A stretch of DNA of 64,000 bases from Fen-1362 sp050012515. Its GTDB lineage: Bacteria; Planctomycetota; Phycisphaerae; Sedimentisphaerales; Anaerobacaceae. Position numbers and translations under genes: made by a program. Where the stretch lies: positions 124,001 to 188,000 of the forward strand of contig JBEKHA010000002.1 of the NCBI GenBank assembly GCA_050012515.1, read 5' to 3'. Of the stretch, positions 1-6,812 are shown one piece after another. Numbering within the stretch: the first letter of the stretch is position 1; every line of letters starts with the position of its first letter. The notes under the pieces were generated by a model, which was not told the DNA's origin, ran no database searches, and saw nothing but the letters and a program-made list of their open reading frames with translations.

Positions 1-1073
1 GCCATTTCATCGCCTTCGATATTGATAAAGGCCTTTTGACACCGCATGGTTCGGGGCGGGGTGTCGCCGCTGACCGGCCGTTCGGTGATGGTTACGTCGT
101 CGGCGAGAATGAGACATTCTTCATCCCTGATTGAACAGGATTTTGCGGAAAATTCGACAACCTGACGGTCACTGAAGAGCTTGAAGGGTGTTTTTGCGGG
201 GGATGAGAAGGCGTCGTTAATCTGCTGGGCGAGGAGCTCGGCGGTGAACATGGCATAGAGTTGGCGGGCAAGTCGATCGACGGGTTCGAAGAGCATAGGG
301 TTTCGGCGGATTTGTTTCATTTGGTCGATTTTTTTGAACTGGATGTTGTCGCCGAGCAGTGCGCCAAATTCAGTGGTGAGGGAAAGGTGTTCAGCAAAGA
401 AGGCGGTGTCTTCGCCTGGGGCTATCTGGCAGGCGTTGTGGGCGTTAACGTGGACATCGTTGATATTTTGATGAGGGTCGAAAACAACTTTCGCAGTTTC
501 TGCGGTAATGATTCTTTTTATTGAGCCGTTGGGGGCCATATCGACGGCGACAACTCCTGAGAGCACATTATTTTGCATGTCGGCGTTGTCGGCGTAAATC
601 CTGCAGCGGCCGTCGGGGGGCAGAGAATAGTAACCCTTTCGCTGGATATTTCTGAAAAGGATTTGCCTGGCGTCGTTTTTGAGGGAATTTTCGGCCTGGT
701 GTATAAAGGCAGGCATAACATAGAAGCTGAGGAGCAGATTTGCGGTGGCGACAATGACGGCGAGAATAAAGCCGGGATAAACCAGCGTGAGGATGGAAAT
801 ACCGCTTGCCCTGCAGGCGTCAAGCTCGTTGTCGTTGGCGAGCCGGCCGTAAACGAGGGTGGTGGCGAAAAGCGCGGCCATAGGCAGAACAAAGGTGAGG
901 GTAACAGGGAGGAAATAAATCATAAGGCGGAGGACCTGCCCCGGACCGACGCCGAATTCCTGGACCGGGCGCAGAATGCTGCCCAGGCTCATCATCAGCG
1001 TCAGAGCCACGGTGGCGAGGATAAAAACCTTTATGACCTCGCGAAAAATATATCTGTGAAGCGTGAAAACCAT
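1..1073 (-). CDS. LptF/LptG-family LPS export permease (partial, C-terminus outside window)
   Basis: An open minus-strand frame begins at an ATG at 1073-1071 and runs without a stop to the left edge, giving about 357 residues. The N-terminus reads MVFTLHRYIFREVIKVF, followed by alternating hydrophobic segments and a conserved-looking ELDACRASGIS stretch, which matches the YjgP/YjgQ (LptF/LptG) permease family. Such proteins form the inner-membrane transmembrane part of the LptBFG ABC exporter that moves lipopolysaccharide towards the outer membrane. That fits the LPS-core genes elsewhere in the window. I cannot tell LptF from LptG, and the end of the protein lies outside the window. It is divergent from the protease gene at 1228. 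Confidence 0.85.
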   Translation of the reverse strand, partial: MVFTLHRYIFREVIKVFILATVALTLMMSLGSILRPVQEFGVGPGQVLRLMIYFLPVTLTFVLPMAALFATTLVYGRLANDNELDACRASGISILTLVYPGFILAVIVATANLLLSFYVMPAFIHQAENSLKNDARQILFRNIQRKGYYSLPPDGRCRIYADNADMQNNVLSGVVAVDMAPNGSIKRIITAETAKVVFDPHQNINDVHVNAHNACQIAPGEDTAFFAEHLSLTTEFGALLGDNIQFKKIDQMKQIRRNPMLFEPVDRLARQLYAMFTAELLAQQINDAFSSPAKTPFKLFSDRQVVEFSAKSCSIRDEECLILADDVTITERPVSGDTPPRTMRCQKAFINIEGDEM

Positions 1074-1106
1074 TTTAGATTTCAGATTTTTGAATTATGA
1101 TTTGAT
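1074..1106. repeat. AT-rich heptamer-periodic repeat
   Basis: Between the permease start and the protease promoter region lies an AT-rich run in which GATTT/GAATT-type units recur every 7 nt (GATTTCA, GATTTTT, GAATTAT, GATTTGA). It belongs to the group of 7-nt-periodic arrays seen in several other gaps of this window (see findings). The rest of the 1107-1227 gap shows nothing else I can name. Confidence 0.45.
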
Positions 1107-1227
1107 ATTGTCAGCCAACAGACGAAAATTTGCAACAGAAATCGCTCCCAGGGCGGTTTATGCTTGAAAAGACGTGGGTTATGGCGTAAAACAGGGAAAG
1201 GATTTATCGTTGATTGGCGGGTAATTT

Positions 1228-2211
1228 ATGAGATATTACAGGACAATCGTGTTGGGTGTTGTGTTTGCCGGTTTATTTGCGGGATTTGCGAGGGCGGACG
1301 TCGTTATGTTGAAGGGGGGGCAAAAGCTCGTGGGTGATATTGTGGCGGAGAGGCACGAGCAGATTTACGTGGACGTCGGCGTTACGGTAATAGCTGTTCC
1401 CAGGGAGGATGTTCTTGAATATCACTATGACAAGGCCGGAGATATGAATGCCGTGTCGATGCATCCGGCGACGGAAGCGAATGAGATAAAAGCGGAACCG
1501 GCGACAGGTCGGCTGTATTACACGGGTAAATTCCAGAAGCGAACAATTGAGCAGTGCGTGGCGGAAGTCGGGGAGGCGGTGGTCAAGGTGAGCAGCCCGG
1601 CGGGGATGGGGTCGGGATTTTTTATAAATGAGCAGGGGTATCTTATAACGAATTATCACGTCGTCGAGAAAGAAACAACGATTGAGGTGACGGTATTTAA
1701 GAAGGCAAAAGACGGCTTCGACAAGAAAGTTTTCAAGGGCGTGCGGATTGAAGCGATAAATCCTTTCGTTGACCTCGCACTTTTGAAGGTTGAGGATTTG
1801 GGCGATATGCAGGTGAAGTTCGCTTACCTGGGCGATATCGGCGAGATAAGGGCGGGCGAGCAGGTGTTCGCGATTGGTAATCCGCTGGGTCTTGAGCGGA
1901 CCGTGACCAACGGGGTCATCAGCACGACGAACAGGGCGTTCGAGGGGCTGATTTATTTGCAGACCGATGCGGCGATTAACCCGGGCAATTCAGGCGGGCC
2001 TTTGTTTAACCTGTCGGGCGAGGTTATCGGGGTTACGAATATGGGTTACGTATTCCTCGGGGGGCTGGGGTTTGCGATACCTGTTGATTACGTGAAGCAT
2101 TTTATAGATAACCGCGACGCGTTCGCGTATGACAAGAACAATCCGAATACGGGGTACAGGTATATTCAGCCGGACGGCAGACGCAATAAGAGCAAGCCGA
2201 AGATTGATTGA
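1228..2211 (+). CDS. Secreted trypsin-like serine protease (DegP/HtrA-type, S1C), no PDZ domain
   Basis: A 327-residue protein with an N-terminal signal peptide (about residues 1-23). Residues 24-75 form a small beta-rich region (VVMLKGGQKLVGDIV) seen in front of some planctomycete proteases. The trypsin-like domain covers about 105-300, with a plausible catalytic triad: H144 in TNYHVV, D182 in NPFVDLALL and S255 in NPGNSGGP. The chain ends soon after the protease domain, so the PDZ domains usual in DegP/HtrA are absent. By family it should be a periplasmic protease acting on misfolded or specific proteins. The secreted protein that follows starts 13 nt later, so the two are probably co-transcribed. 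Confidence 0.88.
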   Translation: MRYYRTIVLGVVFAGLFAGFARADVVMLKGGQKLVGDIVAERHEQIYVDVGVTVIAVPREDVLEYHYDKAGDMNAVSMHPATEANEIKAEPATGRLYYTGKFQKRTIEQCVAEVGEAVVKVSSPAGMGSGFFINEQGYLITNYHVVEKETTIEVTVFKKAKDGFDKKVFKGVRIEAINPFVDLALLKVEDLGDMQVKFAYLGDIGEIRAGEQVFAIGNPLGLERTVTNGVISTTNRAFEGLIYLQTDAAINPGNSGGPLFNLSGEVIGVTNMGYVFLGGLGFAIPVDYVKHFIDNRDAFAYDKNNPNTGYRYIQPDGRRNKSKPKID

Positions 2212-2223
2212 TGAAAGGCGCAG

Positions 2224-4074
2224 ATGAAAATTAGAGCAGTATTTTCGATTTGTGTTATTTGTGCAGCAATGATGGTTGACAACTCGAAGGGGGCAGGGCT
2301 GCCGAAGACGGCGGAACTTGTCGGAGCGGACACCGTGCTGCTTGTTGATATAAGCGACTTTAATCAGTTCAGGACTAAACTCGAAAAGACCAGTATTTAT
2401 AAGTTATATAATGACCCGTCGATGTCTGCGTTTGTGAAGAACTTCACCGGCAAGGTTCGTGAAAAGATGGAGGGCGACAAGGACTCATTTGTAAAAGACA
2501 TACTCGACGCTAATCTTATGCCCGAAGGCCGACTGACGTTTGTGATGACGGCGGGGCAGCAGGAAATGTCGATGATGCTTATAAGTCAGTGGGGTCGCAA
2601 TATCGGCAGGGTAAGAGATGTTATCGAGAAGATGACAGCCAGGTCCGTTGAAAAAGGCGCGCACAGGGGGATTGAGAGCTATCGTGACGTAAATATCATA
2701 ACGCTGACGACGGCGGCGGAGAAACCGGTGGTTAAAGACAGCAATGATAATATGGCGGCAGGGCTAACGTCGGAAAAAGATGTTTATTGTTTTGTCGGTG
2801 ATTGCCTGATAATGGCAAGCGATGCGGAGGCGGTAAAGTTTGTTGTTTCGCAGATTAAGGGCGCAGGGGCTTCGTCGCTGGCGGGTGATGCGGATTACAC
2901 AGCGACGATAGGAGCGGTGGGGCCATATCATGACGCTGATGTATATGTTAATTTCAAACGACTGATAAAACAGATGACTGATGGTGACACGACGGGCGAA
3001 TCGCAGAAGGATATTGCCAATCTCGGGCTTGATGGAGTTGGGGGGCTTGGGTTTTCTGCCGGTATTGCGCCGGACGCGGAGAGTACGGTTCGCGGGAAGA
3101 TTTTTTTGAGGACGACGGGGGTGAGGAAGGGCATTTTGAAAATGCTGGAGATGCGTTCCGACCCGGTGCGTGCCCCGCGATTTGTGCCTGCGTCGGCGTG
3201 TTCGGTGAGTTTTTTGAACCTGGATATCAAGCGGGCGTATGACGAGCTTTGCAGCATAATTTACGGATTTGACCCGGCGACTGCGCTGCTGCTTCAGCAG
3301 CCGATTCCTGGGACGGGGTCGGACAGTGAGCCGGGGATATCAATCAGGCCCGACATAATAGAATATCTTGGCACGGAGATTGTGATTGCTCAGAGCGTAA
3401 ACAAGCCGTTTTCGAAGGATAAAGAGCCGACGGATATTTATATAGCCGTGAGTGTGAATAATCGGGCGTCGCTGGAGAAGTCACTGTCGCTTATTCACAA
3501 ACGGCTGATTGCGCCGAACAATCCTGAGCCGACGCGTGAATTACTTGGATATACGCTTTATCTTATTGGGTCGGAGGGAGTGCCTGTTCTGGGCGGGTCT
3601 GTGCCGATGGTGGAGGCAGAGCCGCAGCGTGCGGCGCCGAAAGGGGAGCGGCTGGCTTTTACGATTACCGATACGCATTTGATTTTCGGTCAGGAGTCGG
3701 CGGTTGAGCGAGCGATACGAACTTTGGGCGGGGCGGGAAACGAGCCGGTGAGTACGGCGAAGTGGTTTAACACGGCCAAAGCGGCGGTGCCTTCGGTTGT
3801 GGGGTCTGCGGGTTTTGAGGACAATTCGGAGTCGGGGGAATTGTTGTGGTGGATGCTGAAGGACAGCGCCAAATCACGGCGAGCTTCAATGGGAATGGGG
3901 CCGGCTGCGGCTGTTCTGGCGGGGCCTGACGCGTGGGATTTCGCGGATTTTAGTTTACTGCCCGAGTTTAGCATAGTGAAAAAGTATTTCGGCCTGTCGG
4001 CGGGCTATGGAATCAGCAGGCCCGACGGATTTTTCTTCGAGTTCAAATACCTTAATCCCCAGGGCAAGAACTGA
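2224..4074 (+). CDS. Secreted protein of unknown function, 616 aa
   Basis: I do not recognise a named domain. The N-terminus is a signal peptide (about residues 1-24, ending near SKG-AG). The mature part is a long soluble mixed alpha/beta sequence with recurring GADTVLLVDISD / DADVYVNFKRL-like segments, in the style of the large secreted proteins of unknown function (DUF3352-like) common in planctomycetes. It starts 13 nt downstream of the serine protease gene and is probably in the same transcript, so it could be a substrate, inhibitor or partner of that protease; this is inference only. No transmembrane helix is evident after the signal peptide. Confidence 0.6.
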   Translation: MKIRAVFSICVICAAMMVDNSKGAGLPKTAELVGADTVLLVDISDFNQFRTKLEKTSIYKLYNDPSMSAFVKNFTGKVREKMEGDKDSFVKDILDANLMPEGRLTFVMTAGQQEMSMMLISQWGRNIGRVRDVIEKMTARSVEKGAHRGIESYRDVNIITLTTAAEKPVVKDSNDNMAAGLTSEKDVYCFVGDCLIMASDAEAVKFVVSQIKGAGASSLAGDADYTATIGAVGPYHDADVYVNFKRLIKQMTDGDTTGESQKDIANLGLDGVGGLGFSAGIAPDAESTVRGKIFLRTTGVRKGILKMLEMRSDPVRAPRFVPASACSVSFLNLDIKRAYDELCSIIYGFDPATALLLQQPIPGTGSDSEPGISIRPDIIEYLGTEIVIAQSVNKPFSKDKEPTDIYIAVSVNNRASLEKSLSLIHKRLIAPNNPEPTRELLGYTLYLIGSEGVPVLGGSVPMVEAEPQRAAPKGERLAFTITDTHLIFGQESAVERAIRTLGGAGNEPVSTAKWFNTAKAAVPSVVGSAGFEDNSESGELLWWMLKDSAKSRRASMGMGPAAAVLAGPDAWDFADFSLLPEFSIVKKYFGLSAGYGISRPDGFFFEFKYLNPQGKN

Positions 4075-4113
4075 TAACCGGTAATTGATTATCGATGATT
4101 TGCGCGATTGCAC

Positions 4114-4143
4114 TTGACCGGGAAGCGGTCTTTACGCTAAAAT
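4114..4143 (+). promoter_or_regulatory. Predicted sigma70-type promoter of efp
   Basis: TTGACC (4114-4119) and TAAAAT (4138-4143) are separated by 18 nt and lie about 50 nt upstream of the efp GTG start. An AGGAG Shine-Dalgarno at 4181-4185 supports the GTG at 4192. Confidence 0.5.
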
Positions 4144-4191
4144 AGGCCATTTATTGATTATTGAAGAAAATAGCTTGTATAGGAGAACATT

Positions 4192-4752
4192 GTGAAGGCA
4201 AGTGAAATGCGGCCCGGAATGGCCATTACGATGAATGGCCAGTTGTATATCTGCACCAAGTTTGCTCATGTGACGCCAGGCAACCTGCGGGCGTTCGTGC
4301 AGGCCAAACTCAAGAGGATTTCCGACGGCACCATTGTCGAGAATCGTTTACGCGCCACGGAGGAACTTGAGCAGGCGTATCTTGATAAGCGCGAGATGGA
4401 ATATCTTTACTCGGACAGCCACGGGCACGTCCTGATGGATACAAAGACGTTTGACCAGATAACGGTCCCGAACGAGATAATCGGCGACCTGATAAAGTTT
4501 TTCAAGCCCAATACGATGCTGACGGCAATGCTGAATAACGGCAACGTGGTAAGTATCGAAATCCCCAAGACGGTGGAACTGACTGTTACAGAAACGACGC
4601 CTCAGCCCAAAGGAGCGACGGTAACTAACCAGATGAAAGACGCCGACCTGGAGACGGGCTTGAGGATTCGGGTGCCGCCTTTTATCGAAGTCGGCGAGGT
4701 GGTTCGCATCAACACCGAAGACGGCTCATACCTCGGCAGGGCAACGAAGTAG
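4192..4752 (+). CDS. efp: Elongation factor P-like protein
   Basis: At 186 residues it has the length and three-domain layout of EF-P: an N-terminal KOW-like domain (MKASEMRPGMAI), a central OB fold, and a C-terminal OB fold ending VGEVVRINTEDGSYLGRA. EF-P relieves ribosome stalling at polyproline stretches. The start is GTG with AGGAG 6 nt upstream. Odd point: the domain I loop reads TPGNLRAF where classical EF-P has PGKGQAF, so the lysine that receives beta-lysylation (K34 in E. coli) is N31 here. Known lysine-modifying enzymes would therefore have no target at this position. It is monocistronic and convergent with the hisG operon. Confidence 0.93.
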   Translation: MKASEMRPGMAITMNGQLYICTKFAHVTPGNLRAFVQAKLKRISDGTIVENRLRATEELEQAYLDKREMEYLYSDSHGHVLMDTKTFDQITVPNEIIGDLIKFFKPNTMLTAMLNNGNVVSIEIPKTVELTVTETTPQPKGATVTNQMKDADLETGLRIRVPPFIEVGEVVRINTEDGSYLGRATK

Positions 4753-4790
4753 CGTTTAGCGGATAGAAAAACTAAACGCTATACGCTAAT
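4750..4790. terminator. Hairpin/heptamer repeat between convergent efp and hisG
   Basis: TAGCGTTTAG (4750-4759) and CTAAACGCTA (4772-4781) form a perfect 10-bp stem with a 12-nt A-rich loop. It begins on the efp stop codon and lies between convergent genes. There is no strong T-run, so it may be a two-way terminator or simply one of the inverted 7-nt-periodic repeats (TAGCGTT/TAGCGGA; AAACGCT/ATACGCT). Confidence 0.45.
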
Positions 4791-5661
4791 GAATCACCTT
4801 GTTGAGGGGATAGGTGATAATTCCCGAGGCACCGGCGCGTTTGAGAGCGGGGACAAGGGAGCGTTCTATTTTGGCGTCGATAATCACCTCAATGGCGATG
4901 TAATTGGGGTCTGCCAGCGACGAGATGGTGGGGCTTTTTTCCGAGGGCAGGACTTTCAATATCTTGTCGAGATTGGTCTTTTCGATGTTCATTTTGAGGC
5001 CGACCATGTTGCGGGCGTCGATGGCGGCGTTGAGCAGGATGGCGATATTTTCGATTTTTTCCTTTTTGAATTTGTTCTGCCAGGCCTGTTTGTTGGCGAT
5101 AAATCGTGTTGTGGAAGTAATAACGGTGTCTATTATCCGCAGGTTATTGGCGACGAGGGAGTTTCCGGTTTCAGTAAGTTCGACAATAGCATCGACGAGG
5201 CGGGCTTTGACTTCTGTTGCGCCCCAGCTAAATTCGATTTTGACGTCGATATTTTTGTCGGCGAAGAATTTTTTAGTTACGTTGACCAGCTCGGTGGCGA
5301 TGATTCCGCCTTTCAGGTCCTGTGCCTTCTGGATTTTCGATTCTTCGGGAACGGCCAAAACCCATCTTGTGGGTTTGCTTGTGGCTTTGCTGTAACCAAG
5401 CTGGCAGACCTCGATTACGTCGGAGTTGTTTTCCATTATCCAGTCGTGGCCTGTGATTCCCGCGTCGAGGACGCCGTCGGCGACGTACCGGCTCATTTCC
5501 TGGGCGCGAAGCATTGTCGGCCTTATCTGGTCGTCGTCGATGACGGGCAGATAGCTTCTGTCGGATTCGGTGATGTTGAAGCCGGCCTTGGCGAAAAGTT
5601 CGATGGTTGCTTTTTGCAAGCTTCCGGCGGGTATACCTAATTTTAAAGCTTCCTGTGACAT
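4786..5661 (-). CDS. hisG: ATP phosphoribosyltransferase, long form
   Basis: This enzyme catalyses the first step of histidine synthesis, joining ATP and PRPP. The 291-residue length and C-terminal HisG_C regulatory domain (about 215-291, ending GIITYPLNKVIH) mark the long, self-sufficient, histidine-inhibited form that needs no HisZ. The N-terminal LGIPAGSLQKATIELFAKAG and the DAGITGHDW motif are typical of the catalytic domains. It is the last gene of the nusA-infB-rbfA-HhH operon, 24 nt after the HhH-GPD gene, so histidine genes are scattered here (hisH-hisF are near 41.4 kb). Confidence 0.95.
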   Translation of the reverse strand: MSQEALKLGIPAGSLQKATIELFAKAGFNITESDRSYLPVIDDDQIRPTMLRAQEMSRYVADGVLDAGITGHDWIMENNSDVIEVCQLGYSKATSKPTRWVLAVPEESKIQKAQDLKGGIIATELVNVTKKFFADKNIDVKIEFSWGATEVKARLVDAIVELTETGNSLVANNLRIIDTVITSTTRFIANKQAWQNKFKKEKIENIAILLNAAIDARNMVGLKMNIEKTNLDKILKVLPSEKSPTISSLADPNYIAIEVIIDAKIERSLVPALKRAGASGIITYPLNKVIH

Positions 5662-5685
5662 TTTATATTCTTTCGAAAAGTTGTG

Positions 5686-6339
5686 TTATTTACGTTTTTT
5701 TTGTGTTTTCTTTTTTGTTTTTGGCGGCTGTTTTTTGGGCGATTCGCTTTCTCGCCTGAGGAGCGAGTAAAATTCACAGGCGTTTTTGATTGAAATCAGC
5801 CGGCAGAGAAAACCTTCGATTTCCTCGTAAGTAACGTCGGAGTGGATGAACTGACCGGTTTTGAGAAACTCAATCATTTTCGGGGTCAGCGGTATGGCGT
5901 GGCCCTGCATTGAGGTAAGCATACAGTAATCAACGGCGAAGGGGGTTGCGCCGTTGAGCTTTTCGAGCAGTATTTTTGTGGGCCTTTTGCCTAATTTACG
6001 GAGCGACTGCAGGCCGAGCATATTGTGTTTATTGAATACGGCATTAAGCACGCTGACGAGCGTAGCTGCGATGCTGCGTGCCGGCTCGAAATCCGGGCCG
6101 AGGACTTCGACTATCTCCTCGATGGTTGCCACCCGCAAATCATTCCAGTCAACAAAGTAGTCCTTGAGCTTTTTAATCGCGGCCTGCGCACGCGATTCCG
6201 TGAGGTTTTCGCTTACGATGGCGAAGACGAGGGCGTCAACAGGCTCATCGTACTCAACAGGGTGATGCCTGCCCGGTTTTTGCTTCAATGAGCGATATAG
6301 TTTTTGAATTTTTTTTGAGTATTCTCTACTGTCTTTCAT
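5686..6339 (-). CDS. Endonuclease III-like HhH-GPD protein without catalytic residues
   Basis: The 217-residue protein looks like the helical HhH-GPD base-excision glycosylase fold: AIVSENLTESRAQAAIKKL near residue 40-58 corresponds to the endonuclease III segment LLSAQATD..V, and LEKLNGATPFAVDYCML (125-141) to the helix-hairpin-helix. The position of the catalytic lysine after the hairpin glycine is P133, the conserved aspartate of the VDTHV motif is replaced in IPLTPKMI, and the four-cysteine iron-sulfur loop is missing. The tail from 200 is very lysine-rich. It is probably a DNA/RNA-binding relative rather than an active glycosylase. It lies between rbfA and hisG in the translation operon. 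Confidence 0.65.
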   Translation of the reverse strand: MKDSREYSKKIQKLYRSLKQKPGRHHPVEYDEPVDALVFAIVSENLTESRAQAAIKKLKDYFVDWNDLRVATIEEIVEVLGPDFEPARSIAATLVSVLNAVFNKHNMLGLQSLRKLGKRPTKILLEKLNGATPFAVDYCMLTSMQGHAIPLTPKMIEFLKTGQFIHSDVTYEEIEGFLCRLISIKNACEFYSLLRRESESPKKQPPKTKKKTQKKRK

Positions 6340-6405
6340 AAGTATCCTGCGGCACCCTTAGGGGTGAAAACGCGGCCGGAACGGCCATCCCGGCAAATAT
6401 AACAA

Positions 6406-6792
6406 TCAACCGTGCTCCTGGTCAATGGAATCTTTGTCTTTGAACTCACCGGCCAGGTCGTCAATGAGTCTCATAGTTTCGATGGTTTTCTTGAAATTTT
6501 CGTCCTTGTGGAGATTTATAACGGGGCAGAACCTGCTTTTAATCTGTTCTGCAAGTAGCATCTGGATTCGTCTTCTGGCGTGGAGAATCGCGATGAAGGT
6601 TTTGTTCTGGGCGGTTTCGGTGCCGCCGAACATGCTGAGATAGACGTTGGCGATGCGCGTATCCGCGGAGACATCAACCTTTGTTACGCTGACCAATGAT
6701 TCTATTCGCGGGTCGCTGAGGTGATTGGCGATGGCGTCGCTAACCGCCTCCCTTACGACACGTGCGATTTTCTCCTGTCTTCTCGTGGGCAT
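6406..6792 (-). CDS. rbfA: 30S ribosome-binding factor A
   Basis: A 128-residue protein starting MPTRRQEKIARVVREAVSDAI, the usual RbfA opening, followed by a KH-like fold (VSVTKVDVSADTRIANVYLS; ILHARRRIQMLLAEQIKSR). RbfA helps mature the 5' end of 16S rRNA during 30S assembly and cold adaptation. It directly follows infB with a 20-nt gap, the standard nusA-infB-rbfA gene order. truB, which often comes next, is replaced here by the HhH-GPD gene and hisG. Confidence 0.94.
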   Translation of the reverse strand: MPTRRQEKIARVVREAVSDAIANHLSDPRIESLVSVTKVDVSADTRIANVYLSMFGGTETAQNKTFIAILHARRRIQMLLAEQIKSRFCPVINLHKDENFKKTIETMRLIDDLAGEFKDKDSIDQEHG

Positions 6793-6812
6793 AATAGTTT
6801 AAAGAGCGATAC

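Noticed and set aside
573..1100. Plus-strand frame of 175 codons
   Set aside because: It is the reverse-strand shadow of the LptF/LptG-type gene, which shows clear membrane-protein sequence on the minus strand.
4789..5640. Plus-strand frame of 283 codons
   Set aside because: It lies completely opposite hisG, whose family motifs are obvious; the shadow has no recognisable domain.
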